Positions 44,946 to 53,169 of a stretch of 64,000 nt of DNA are shown here, piece after piece. The stretch's first letter is position 1, and each line of letters begins with the position of its first letter. This DNA is from Lacinutrix sp. Bg11-31. GTDB taxonomy: Bacteria > Bacteroidota > Bacteroidia > Flavobacteriales > Flavobacteriaceae. The notes beneath the pieces were generated by a model, which had not been told where the DNA came from, did no database searches, and was given only the letters and a program-made list of their open reading frames with translations. The stretch is from NCBI RefSeq assembly GCF_002831665.1, contig NZ_CP025118.1, forward strand, positions 310,001 to 374,000, in the 5' to 3' direction. Position numbers and translations under genes: made by a program.

Positions 44946-45724
44946 GTTTTATATACGTTTTTTTGCTTTCGTTTTTTTTTATTCAAAGTATCAGTTTGAG
45001 CGATAATTTCATTAATTAAAGACTCAACGTTATCATATAATTTCGTCATCTTTGAGTGATGATATAGTGTGTTGTCAATGATGTTTTCAAACTCACGTTC
45101 TTTAAAAATAATATTATAATCTGATTCAAATTTTGATTTTTTATCCCAAGCCATAGGACTATATTTATCTAAATTCTTTAAAGATATTTTTTTACTCAAA
45201 TATGGTAGGTAACCATCTTCAATCCATTTTTCAAATACTAAATATGTTGCTTGAATATTCTCTATTTCTGTAGACCATTTGAATAATTTTTTCTTCAAAG
45301 ATTCTTCAGTTATTAAATTAATATTACCTGCTTCAATAATCTCACTAAAAACACTATTTGATGGAATAAATGGTGTGTGTTCAAGTGATAAGTAAATTAA
45401 ACTATCAATATTTTGGGCTGACGGTTCAAGTAAATCTTCACTCAATAGATTCATTAATGTATAGCATGCGTTTGAACTTAATTTAAATCCATCCTTAATC
45501 GATTCAATAATTTGTTTATTTTGGATAAACTCTTGATGCAGATTGCTTATAATCTGCTTTTCTTTAATTGTTTCTTTCCTGATTTCATTCCAATTATTAA
45601 TTCCTAAAGCAATCAAAATGCCTATAACTACAAGTATAATTTCCCCAATAGCGTATTTGAAGTACTTTCCGGTTTTTCCTTCCGAAAGTAAGTTTTGTCT
45701 AATTTTTCTAAAGAATTTTATCAT
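44942..45724 (-). CDS. DUF6090 membrane protein
   Basis: The 260-residue protein shares the start MIKFFRKIRQNLLSEGKTGK, the helix EIILVVIGILIALGINNW and the helical C-terminal domain with its neighbour at 44001, but the domain sequences have diverged widely, so the duplication is old. A repeat of type 2 separates the two genes, and its last bases overlap this gene's stop codon. The C-terminus ends in a short basic tail (KKKRKQKNVYKT). Confidence 0.85.
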   Translation of the reverse strand: MIKFFRKIRQNLLSEGKTGKYFKYAIGEIILVVIGILIALGINNWNEIRKETIKEKQIISNLHQEFIQNKQIIESIKDGFKLSSNACYTLMNLLSEDLLEPSAQNIDSLIYLSLEHTPFIPSNSVFSEIIEAGNINLITEESLKKKLFKWSTEIENIQATYLVFEKWIEDGYLPYLSKKISLKNLDKYSPMAWDKKSKFESDYNIIFKEREFENIIDNTLYHHSKMTKLYDNVESLINEIIAQTDTLNKKKRKQKNVYKT

Positions 45725-45747
45725 TGGTTAGCGATTTCTGATAATGA

Positions 45748-45892
45748 AGCACAACGGTTTTGTGTATGGTTAGTTGCGTGTTTTAAGCGACTAATTTAGT
45801 AAATAATTACAGACCAAGAAAGTCCGCGAGTACTTTCGCAAGTAGGCAAGAAGCCAGCAATAAATTATATATGGTGTTAGCAAATGTTATTA
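45748..45892. repeat. Palindrome-like intergenic repeat, type 1
   Basis: Starts CAACGGTTTTGTGTATGGTT, contains GCGACTAATTTAGTAAATAA and AGTCCGCGAGTACTTTCGC (a small internal palindrome), and ends AGCAATAAATTATATATGG then TGTTAGC. It is the same family as 42231 and 46988. Confidence 0.65.
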
Positions 45893-45895
45893 TTA

Positions 45896-46861
45896 CTAAT
45901 CCTTTACTAGTCTCACGGATTTCAAAAATTCCTTATCACCACCATAGCGGCCAATACCTTCTGAAACTGTTTTGAGGTTTCTAAAATAGACATAAATGGA
46001 GTTTGGTTTTTCAGTTGATGTCCAAAAACTAGCTCTCTCATTTAAAGATAAATAAGTATATTCATCAGTGGCAAAATTGTGAGCTGCATACCCTCCATTT
46101 CTCGCTTCAAAACCACTGGTTCCTCCTATTTTAAGTTGAGTTCCAATTCCTTGATTGACACCACGATGAACTCCTGAATAATCTATTTCGCTTTCATCCA
46201 TACCTAGAGCTCGCTCTAAATCTTTCCACTCTTCATCGCTCGATAAATGCCATCCAGGTATTTGTTCGGCAATATTCATTGCCGCATACCAATCATATAG
46301 TCTTCCGCGAATTGCACAATTAATATTTTCATCATCATAACAAGTACTGTGACCAATAGGGTGACTAGCAGAGTTTAAGTTTTGTTTTAACCATCTATGA
46401 TTGCCAATTTTTATGGTAATATATGTTTTCCCGTCAAATGTTAAAGTTGGACACTCTGTTACAGTAAAACTCCAAGTTTCACTTGAAGCTTCGTTACTAC
46501 TCTGGTCTACTGATATAACTTTCCAAAAATAAGTCTCTCCAGTAGTTAGGCTCATTAGATTGTTTGGGTATGCATTTAAAGTCGTCTCAGATAGATTTTC
46601 TGCAATTAAAGTTTCTGGATGATTTGCAGTCCATAGATAAACATCATATGTGATTAAATTGTCATCTCCATTGTTATCTGTACTAGGTTCCCAACTAAAA
46701 TGAGGTGTTTTATTAACATCCAATTCATTATTTGTAGGCGTTAACAAAGTTGCTTGAGTCGGGATAAACTGTTCCAATTCTTCTTGGGTACAAGAAATTA
46801 ATGTTGTAATTATCACAGCAAAGAATATTAGGCTTATTGAAATTGATTTTTTGAAATTCAT
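45896..46861 (-). CDS. FISUMP-domain lipoprotein
   Basis: This 321-residue lipoprotein (lipobox TLISCTQ) has a fibronectin-type-III-like domain at about 35-135 (YDVYLWTANHPETLIAENLS, TGETYFWKVISVDQSSNEAS). A C-terminal FISUMP domain follows (IKIGNHRWLKQNLN, RLYDWYAAMNIAEQIPGWHL, SFWTSTE), named for the Fibrobacter succinogenes major paralogous proteins. It is probably exposed on the outer membrane surface; a binding role is likely but the ligand is unknown. It sits between two intergenic repeats of type 1. Confidence 0.88.
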   Translation of the reverse strand: MNFKKSISISLIFFAVIITTLISCTQEELEQFIPTQATLLTPTNNELDVNKTPHFSWEPSTDNNGDDNLITYDVYLWTANHPETLIAENLSETTLNAYPNNLMSLTTGETYFWKVISVDQSSNEASSETWSFTVTECPTLTFDGKTYITIKIGNHRWLKQNLNSASHPIGHSTCYDDENINCAIRGRLYDWYAAMNIAEQIPGWHLSSDEEWKDLERALGMDESEIDYSGVHRGVNQGIGTQLKIGGTSGFEARNGGYAAHNFATDEYTYLSLNERASFWTSTEKPNSIYVYFRNLKTVSEGIGRYGGDKEFLKSVRLVKD

Positions 46862-47324
46862 AATTTCTGATTATTTTTATAAAAGTAGTATTTTCTTGTT
46901 TGAATATTTTAATTGGTTATATTAACCATAAGTTTCTTTTGATGAAAGGCTTTGTTCGTTCTATGACCAGTATTTTTTTGTAAATATTTGCTAACGTGTT
47001 GTGTATGATTTCGTTGCGTGTCAAGCAACTAAATTAGTAAAAATGAACCGAACCAGTGGACAATCCGCAGGATTTTCCACGTAGGCTAGTACTAGCAATT
47101 AATTATACACGTCTTAAGTTTGTATTATCCTTAAATTAGATAAATAAACAGAAAGCACAAAAGAGAGAATTAAGGTTATTATAAACGCAGAGACTTAGAT
47201 CTCGTCAACATTGAAAATCACCTCTCTTTTCTACACAGATTTCGTACAGTTCTATGAGGCTTTAAGACCTCGCTTTTAAGTCGTTGAAACTCGCGTAGAT
47301 TGTCCTTTCAAAAAACATTTTCTT
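46862..47324. other. Spacer: repeat plus non-coding end of an IS110 element
   Basis: Left part: spacer and the type 1 repeat at 46988-47112. Right part, about 47118-47324: non-coding DNA before the IS110 start codon, with AAAAGAGAG (47159-47167) able to pair with CTCTCTTTT (47222-47230). In IS110 elements this region encodes the bridge RNA, so this is a likely relic of one. Confidence 0.5.
46988..47112. repeat. Palindrome-like intergenic repeat, type 1 (clearest copy)
   Basis: Starts GCTAACGTGTTGTGTATGAT and ends TTAATTATACACGTC, so GTGTAT and ATACAC form the outer inverted repeat. Inside are GTTGCGTG with CAAGCAACT, and GGACAATCCGCAGGATTTTCC, which fold on themselves. Confidence 0.7.
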
Positions 47325-47744
47325 ATGAATAAAGATATAAAATATTTTGGAATTGACATTAGTTATTTAGTATTTGATGTTACCGATTCTGATGGTAATT
47401 ACTATCAGTTTAAAAACAATGTGGGAGGCTTTAGGAAGTTTACAAAACTATAGAATACTTATAGTCATTGTGTAATGGAAGCTACAGGTTATTATCATTA
47501 TCAATTAGCATATTATTTGTTAGAGTCTAGTATAAAATTGTCTGTAGAGAATTCATTATCTGTTAAACGATTTATACAGATGAAGCTATCAAAAATCAAG
47601 ACAGATAAGAGCGATTCTAAGCTTATTTGTGAGTATGCTCAGAAAGTAGAATTAAAGCTTTGGCAAGGTAATTCTAAGAATGAAATAGAATGTTTTCAAA
47701 TTACCCGAGCGCTTTCTATCTATACTTAGCAAAGTACAATGATA
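47325..47744 (+). mobile_element. 5' part of an IS110-family transposase gene (broken)
   Basis: From the ATG at 47325 the frame gives NKDIKYFGIDISYLVFDV, the DEDD-domain start of IS110 recombinases. A TAG at 47451-47453 follows, then in the same frame NTYSHCVMEATGYYHYQLAY and MKLSKIKTDKSDSKLICEYA with the catalytic Asp/Glu region. A second in-frame TAG at 47727-47729 is followed by QSTM, also as in the family, after which similarity ends. About 140 of some 320 residues remain, and the element cannot be active. Confidence 0.8.
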
Positions 47745-47770
47745 TGTTAGGCAACGTTTTTTATATAAGT

Positions 47771-49150
47771 TTAATTAGTTGATAAATCAAAACCATTTAT
47801 AGCTTCTGAAATTTCATAACCCAGTCGCATTCCTTCAGTGCAATCTATTCGCATATGTACTCCTAGTGGTACTCTAGAAAATGCAGCATCTTCTACCATT
47901 TCACTAATAGAGTTAAACTGTCTTGGCGTACCTCTAAATTCAGTTCTTCCTTCATGAGAGCGTTCAGTAAAATCTATATCATTACCAAATACATCAATAA
48001 AAATCCCACCCGCTGCCGATACAAAACAGGAATGACCAGAAGGATAGCTTGGAAATGATGGATTTGGCCAATTTATAAATCTGTAAAGGTTTGTTTCATA
48101 TTCGACATCAATAAACTCTTGTATATATACATTTGGTCTCATAACCATGTAATTATACTTGTCTGCCCAAGTAGATACTGCTGCATCATTAAGCGCAAAG
48201 CCTAATTTAAGTAATAGTACTAAAGATGTTTCATGACTTAAATCATTTTGAATAATTAATTGTTTGGCAATTGAAATTTGCCTACCAGGTGGACTCATCA
48301 TTAGACCTTCAACATCATCTGACCAATACTCGGCAATCCATAAATCTTCATTATCTTCCAATTTAGCTGTGTTATTTATGGTATAGACCTCAATCATCTG
48401 TGCAAAATAATCGCTATTAGAATCTTCATTGTACTCCATTGGAGGGGTACTAGAAGTCTCATCAGAAGAGATTACAAAAGTGCGTACGGATTCCCAATAA
48501 GGAAACAAGGCTCTTTCTTGATCAGCACTATAAGTCCAGAAACCTTCTCCAATTGTAGGCTCATAAGATAATGGCTGTGGTTCTAATATTTGTGATTCTG
48601 CTTGAACATCATTTTGGCTATATTCTATGACTTGTTCTGCAATATAGTTTCCCCATTGTCGGGAATCTTGAAGTACTTGATTAGAAACATTTTGTAAAAG
48701 CACATTCTCTTTTGTCACTTTAAACAGGTCTATTGCACCATCCATTTCACTAGATGTATTATACATAAAGTGATCCATTACTTCAGCATAACATGTATTT
48801 AATGCAATGTTTAAGTCAATTGTATTTGCACGCTGAGCACTATCAATGGTTAAAGTTTGTAATCTAGAAGTATTTGAAGTGAAATCTGTCATATCATTAA
48901 CTACAGTTTCATAAGCTGCAAGATGAATATATGCCAATGCTCTAGCTGTTGCATTTGGTCGCATTCCAAAAGAATACCGATCTAGTTTTAGCCATAGGTC
49001 ATTCCACTCAACCATAAGTTGGGTTGTTGTATCAGTTACAACTGGTTCATTTGTATATGTGTTGATTTGGTCATCATCAGTATTACATGATTCAAATAGA
49101 AGTAAAGCTAACAGTAGAGTTAGCATCCATTTTAAATTGCAAGTTTTCAT
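47771..49150 (-). CDS. Lipoprotein of the vanadium haloperoxidase / PAP2 superfamily
   Basis: The 459-residue protein has a lipobox (LLFESCNT) and an all-helical body. The complete acid-phosphatase signature is visible: KYNYMVMRP (K-x6-RP), YPSGHS, and SRVPLGVHMRID (SR-x5-H-x3-D). These residues bind phosphate in PAP2 enzymes and vanadate in haloperoxidases. The length and the family style (vanadium-dependent haloperoxidase-like lipoproteins of Bacteroidota) favour a haloperoxidase-type fold. It is an isolated gene between IS and repeat remnants. Confidence 0.87.
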   Translation of the reverse strand: MKTCNLKWMLTLLLALLLFESCNTDDDQINTYTNEPVVTDTTTQLMVEWNDLWLKLDRYSFGMRPNATARALAYIHLAAYETVVNDMTDFTSNTSRLQTLTIDSAQRANTIDLNIALNTCYAEVMDHFMYNTSSEMDGAIDLFKVTKENVLLQNVSNQVLQDSRQWGNYIAEQVIEYSQNDVQAESQILEPQPLSYEPTIGEGFWTYSADQERALFPYWESVRTFVISSDETSSTPPMEYNEDSNSDYFAQMIEVYTINNTAKLEDNEDLWIAEYWSDDVEGLMMSPPGRQISIAKQLIIQNDLSHETSLVLLLKLGFALNDAAVSTWADKYNYMVMRPNVYIQEFIDVEYETNLYRFINWPNPSFPSYPSGHSCFVSAAGGIFIDVFGNDIDFTERSHEGRTEFRGTPRQFNSISEMVEDAAFSRVPLGVHMRIDCTEGMRLGYEISEAINGFDLSTN

Positions 49151-49549
49151 ATCTTATAATTTACTTTAAATTACACATCATTTATTGATAACAAGTTAAA
49201 TTAATTTTTTAGATAAAAATTAATAGGTTTCGTGTTTTTCTACTAAAAACTAAATGTACTAGTTGAAATACAGTGATTGTGTTATTGAATTCGGAATTGT
49301 CTCTTCAAATGTTGTCTAACGTGTTTCTTTAGTTTGTAATAAATATCTTTAGATAGAAAAAGAGGAGAACTATAACGTGTTTTAGAATAACGTTCCCTTA
49401 CACGTACGAGTCCTCTCTTTCTATACGGTTACGTATAAGAATAGTGCGTTTTTGTGTGCGAGGATTTTCCGCAGGAAAATCAGAAGTTGCAAAAATGCAC
49501 TGTTCTTTGTTTAAGCACTAATCTACGCATTATTTTTATGCGATGTTAG
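49151..49549. other. 399-bp spacer with hairpins and a repeat, no gene
   Basis: It contains TCTAACGTGTTTC at 49315 (start of a repeat). AAAAGAGGAGAACT (49366-49379) is later matched by AGTCCTCTCTTT (49421-49432). The small palindrome GGATTTTCCGCAGGAAAATC (49463-49482) comes next, and GATGTTAGCTAACG is at the right end. The CCTCTCTTTCTATAC block resembles the one upstream of the IS110 fragment at 47220. No coding frame of note. Confidence 0.5.
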
Positions 49550-50212
49550 CTAACGTTTTTTTGTCAATTCAATATTATTTTCTGTGCTGAATGAATATTC
49601 TCCACTAATTGTGGACTTATCAATAATCATTTTGTTATTTGTTAAACTAATTATTCTCCATAAACATTCAGTTTTTTTATCTGAATGCACAAGTTCCATG
49701 TTAACATAATCGTGAGTTTTACTAATCTCAATTTCGGATTCAATTTCCAAGCCATTTCTCGAATATGATATTTTATTTGGTTCCAATAAATAACTCATTT
49801 CAGAACTTTGTTCGGACTTTTTATTGCTTTTTACAATCCATTCTCCATAGATTTTTTCCGAACTCCATTTAGGTTTTTTCTGCTTTAGTCTGAGAGTGTC
49901 ATCTATTGTTTTTCCAATAATTAAAAGGTCAAAATCCCCATCACTATTTTCACTAATATATCCTAGTTGATCATCAATTATTATAAATGTAGAATCTCCT
50001 TTTTCTATGAATTTATAATTACCATGTCTACGTTTAAATTGATACGCGATAAATGTTGAGTCTTTGAATTCAAAATCTCTAGGAAAATACGGGTTATTTA
50101 TATCTTCAAAGGTTTTTCCGCTTAACTTGTTTTTAAAATCGATTTTGTCTTTCTTTTTTTGACAGCTAACTATTAATAAAAATAGAAGTAAAAATATTGT
50201 TGGTTTGTTCAT
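49550..50212 (-). CDS. Lipoprotein of unknown function
   Basis: About 220 residues from the ATG at 50212, with the lipobox LLIVSCQK. The mature part is rich in charged residues and alternating strands (EFKDSTFIAYQFKRRHGNYK, IYGEWIVKSNKKSEQSSEM), reminiscent of lipocalin-like lipoproteins but not certain. It stands alone between repeats and has no partner gene. Confidence 0.7.
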   Translation of the reverse strand: MNKPTIFLLLFLLIVSCQKKKDKIDFKNKLSGKTFEDINNPYFPRDFEFKDSTFIAYQFKRRHGNYKFIEKGDSTFIIIDDQLGYISENSDGDFDLLIIGKTIDDTLRLKQKKPKWSSEKIYGEWIVKSNKKSEQSSEMSYLLEPNKISYSRNGLEIESEIEISKTHDYVNMELVHSDKKTECLWRIISLTNNKMIIDKSTISGEYSFSTENNIELTKKR

Positions 50213-50221
50213 TCTCAAATG

Positions 50222-50415
50222 TTAGCTAACGGTATTGTGTATGAAACGTAGCGTATAAATAAACGCTAACTTTTCGGATTTAGCACGAGCCGAATTTTTT
50301 ATTTTTATGTTTAATTTTCTTTTCTAAATATAACCAAATAAAAAATTTGGCGTACTTTGTAAGTATACAAAAACCTTTCGGGAAGCCTGTAATAGCTATG
50401 TTTTATACACGTTGT
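50222..50415. repeat. Palindrome-like intergenic repeat, type 2 (longest copy)
   Basis: Starts TTAGCTAACGGTATTGTGTA with TGAAACGTAGCG, contains TTTCGGATTTAGCACGAGCC, and ends GCTATGTTTTATACACG. The blocks GTGTATGAAACGTAGC and GCTATGTTTTATACAC are inverted relatives. The copy at 44815 has the same blocks. Together with the next repeat it fills the 330-bp spacer at 50219-50548. Confidence 0.7.
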
Positions 50416-50487
50416 TGTGCATAGTGCTTTCACGTTCAGCTTGGTTTTCCGATGTTTGTTATTTAGTTCGGATTGAGCGTTGGCAAA
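50414..50487. repeat. Left boundary repeats of the seven-gene operon
   Basis: GTTGTGCATAGTGC at 50414-50427 returns inverted as GCATTATGCACAAC at 59376-59389 (13 of 14 match). GAGCGTTGGCAAA at 50475-50487 returns directly at 59251-59263. The last four codons of the first operon gene also lie in a repeat, AGCGTTGGCTT, found again at 59286. Confidence 0.7.
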
Positions 50488-50548
50488 GACATACTCTTTT
50501 ACAGTTTTGGTGAAGCTTGGATGATGCGACTGTAAATGTGTATGGCTT

Positions 50549-50857
50549 TTAGCGTTGGCTTTTTATGTTACTAATTATCAAACTTGCAATAAGGCCTATA
50601 CCGACAATTACGTCCACAATATTCCATATTTCTCTTCCGAGTGCTATTTTAAAAAACGGTTGAAAGAGTAGTGCAAGTCCTCCGTAAATAATCATTTCTG
50701 TTTTACTTTCCTTTTCGCTTGCAAAATATGCTAAAATTCCAAAACCGATTAGTGAAGCAAAACGCACTAATTGATAAAATCCATAAGGCATATCTAATAA
50801 ACATAATAACAATAATATTGCTAATGCAATTTTAATTATTGTTCCGCTATTCTTCAT
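50549..50857 (-). CDS. Small multi-pass membrane protein (DUF6804-like)
   Basis: The 102-residue protein has three or four membrane helices: IALAILLLLCLLDMPYGFYQ, FASLIGFGILAYFA, MIIYGGLALLFQPFFKIAL and IVGIGLIASLIIS. It resembles the DUF6804 family by its DMPYGFYQLVRF loop. It is the last gene of the seven-gene operon and overlaps the TerB-like gene by eleven bases. Its stop codon lies within a repeat that also occurs beyond the other end of the operon. Confidence 0.75.
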   Translation of the reverse strand: MKNSGTIIKIALAILLLLCLLDMPYGFYQLVRFASLIGFGILAYFASEKESKTEMIIYGGLALLFQPFFKIALGREIWNIVDVIVGIGLIASLIISNIKSQR

Positions 50858-51386
50858 TGCTTTCTTTTAAGCTATCAAATGTGTCGCTATCTATTTCGCT
50901 AATTAACTCAAATTCATTCGAAATATGCGTATCAAAAAAATCCTCTTGAAGTCTTGATAAATATGAGTCGCTGATAATGTCTTGTTCTAAATAATCTTCA
51001 AAGTCAGGATGCTTATCTAGAATTGGTTGATTAGCTATTTTTAATTTAGAGCGAATAACTTTAAAAAACTTAATTTCACTATACTCAACTTTATCATCTG
51101 CTTTAATTGTATCAATTGCGACTTCTACTAATTTTAATTCATTCGCTTCTGTTAGGTTAGAAGATGTAAGTTCATTAAAATAATCTTTTAAAAATTGGTG
51201 TCCATCTTTATTGATTGCGATTAGTAAATTATCCATTTCTGTATTAAAATCTATATCGCCAAAAGTCTTTTTCTCTTTATGTAATTTTTTTATCAATTTC
51301 ACTTCTCTCTTGTCAATATCTCCATCACAAGCCATACAAGAAAACGCAGTCTTTAATAATAATTTGTCAAAGTTTATTGTTTCCAT
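50847..51386 (-). CDS. TerB-like protein
   Basis: About 179 residues from the ATG at 51386. The TerB/DjlA-N acidic metal-binding helical fold is suggested by two repeated motifs: FSCMACDGDIDKREVKLI near residue 10 and DTIKADDKVEYSEIKFFKVI near 100, each with a D-x-x-hydrophobic-x-x-E pattern. TerB proteins belong to tellurite and stress-response systems and often occur with Hsp70, kinases and membrane proteins. The gene begins one base upstream of the kinase-AAA+ stop codon. Confidence 0.8.
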   Translation of the reverse strand: METINFDKLLLKTAFSCMACDGDIDKREVKLIKKLHKEKKTFGDIDFNTEMDNLLIAINKDGHQFLKDYFNELTSSNLTEANELKLVEVAIDTIKADDKVEYSEIKFFKVIRSKLKIANQPILDKHPDFEDYLEQDIISDSYLSRLQEDFFDTHISNEFELISEIDSDTFDSLKESNEE

Positions 51387-51387
51387 T

Positions 51388-53169
51388 TTAGTTGTTTTTA
51401 AAACCAATAGTTGGTCTTTGGTTAGTGTTATCTGTTAAGCCTTCCATTTTAGCTTTAATTGATTTATAACTATTCAATTCTTTTAAAGAAATTGAAGGAC
51501 GGTTTTGTTCAATAGTTTCGATTAGAATCCCTTTTGAAATTCTAGATTTCATTTTAAGTGCTTTTCTAGATGCTTCATCACACAAAAACTTTATATCACT
51601 TGAAACATAATTTTCTGTAGATTTTGCTAGAGTAGAGTAGTCTAAACCAATTTCCCTTGGTCGTTTTTCTAAATATAACTTAAACATCAATTCACGAGCT
51701 TCAAAATCTGGTGGTGGTAAATAGATTACTTTATCTAAACGACCTGCTCTTAAAATCGCTGGGTCAATTGAATTAGGTCTGTTTGTCGCTCCAATAATAA
51801 ATACACCATCATCTCCACAATTATTCATTTGTGCTAAAAATTCATTTACAGCACTTGTATTCATATGATTTACACTTGAATTATCACGATTAGGAACAAC
51901 AGCATCCAATTCATCAATAAAAATGATACTTGGTGCGTTTTCACGAGCTTCATCAAAAAGGTTTTTAATATTTTCTTGCGATTGATTTACAAATTTGCTC
52001 TGAATATCAGAAGGCTTTATTTGGTAGAAATTAAACCCAATTTCTTCTGCCATTCGTTCTGCAAAAAATGTTTTCCCACAACCTGGTGGACCATAAAGCA
52101 ACATTCCATTAGGAATTGTTAAACCATATTCGGCATATTTTTCTTTCTCGTTTAATGCATCAATTACATCTAATTGTATGGTTTCTTTAAGTTTTTGCAT
52201 TCCTGCAATAGCCTTAAAGCCTTGACCATTTTTTATGTTCTTTAATTTAGGTTTGGCGGCTTCGTTTGAATTAGAAACTTGTTTAATTTCAATTTCTCCG
52301 TTGATAGCTTGAATAAACTCTTTTACATTTTTAAAACGATTTTCTGCATTTGGTTGTAATGCCTTGCTTATGATATTTACAGTTTGTTGGTCAATTTTAA
52401 TATCAGAATCGTTAAATTTTAAAGTTTTATTTCGTTCTTCTAAAATAACATCTTCTAATTTTATCCTATCGGACTTGTATTTTGATATTTCTACAAACCA
52501 AGGTGGTAAACCAAAAAGTAAATGATAGTATAAAGCTCCAACTGAAAACACATCACTCTGCACAGAAAATACTTTGTTAAAATTTTCGTTGGCTTGATAA
52601 AATGGGTTTAAACCATCTTTTAAAAAATCTTTGTTTGATTGACTTAAATATCTAGCATAACCAAAATCAATGATTTTTGGAATTTCGACTTTACCAGATA
52701 AGTCAGTCATAATATTTAGATTGGTAATATCATTATGAATAACTGGATTTTTAAGATTATGTAAATAATTCAATCCATTTAATACGCCTGAAATTATATC
52801 TTTTGCATCATAAGGATTGAATGTTTGCTCTCGCTTCATTTTATCAGCTAGCGTTTCGCCACTAATAAAATCGAGAATTACAAAAGCATACTTTTGTTTT
52901 TCTAAAAGCAATTCGCCATTATCACAATACTTTACCAAATTAGGATGTTTAATTTGCTTTAAAATCTCAATTTCTAAAACAGCATCATTGTCATTGAATT
53001 GTGTTCTATCTAATTTAGAATAGGTAAACAACTTTAATAGTTTTGTTTTTCCTTCTTGGTCTTTTACACGATATGTTTCTGCATAACTTCCTTTTTTTAA
53101 AAAGAAGGTTATTTTGTATTTATTCGCAATACTTTGTCCTTTGGTTAATATGTATTGTTTGTTAATCAT
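51388..53169 (-). CDS. Ser/Thr kinase fused to an AAA+ ATPase
   Basis: A 593-residue fusion. Residues about 18-285 form a Hanks-type kinase: the ATP Lys46 in LLKLF, HND at 145-147 in place of HRD, DFG at 168-170, and SDVFSVGALYYHLLFGLPPW. Residues about 325-560 form a CDC48/katanin-type AAA+ module: GPPGCGKT at 360-367, IIFIDE at 415-420, GATNRP near 460 and Arg fingers in LRAGRLDK. The catalytic residues are all present, so both domains should be active. The ATG follows the SH3b gene's stop codon directly. Protein remodelling under control of phosphorylation is an inference. Confidence 0.92.
   Translation of the reverse strand: MINKQYILTKGQSIANKYKITFFLKKGSYAETYRVKDQEGKTKLLKLFTYSKLDRTQFNDNDAVLEIEILKQIKHPNLVKYCDNGELLLEKQKYAFVILDFISGETLADKMKREQTFNPYDAKDIISGVLNGLNYLHNLKNPVIHNDITNLNIMTDLSGKVEIPKIIDFGYARYLSQSNKDFLKDGLNPFYQANENFNKVFSVQSDVFSVGALYYHLLFGLPPWFVEISKYKSDRIKLEDVILEERNKTLKFNDSDIKIDQQTVNIISKALQPNAENRFKNVKEFIQAINGEIEIKQVSNSNEAAKPKLKNIKNGQGFKAIAGMQKLKETIQLDVIDALNEKEKYAEYGLTIPNGMLLYGPPGCGKTFFAERMAEEIGFNFYQIKPSDIQSKFVNQSQENIKNLFDEARENAPSIIFIDELDAVVPNRDNSSVNHMNTSAVNEFLAQMNNCGDDGVFIIGATNRPNSIDPAILRAGRLDKVIYLPPPDFEARELMFKLYLEKRPREIGLDYSTLAKSTENYVSSDIKFLCDEASRKALKMKSRISKGILIETIEQNRPSISLKELNSYKSIKAKMEGLTDNTNQRPTIGFKNN

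Noticed and set aside
42231..50415. An integron cassette array with attC sites
   Set aside because: The repeats resemble attC in size and palindromic ends, but I could not find GTTRRRY/RYYYAAC core pairs at their ends, and there is no integrase in the window. I keep it only as a loose analogy.
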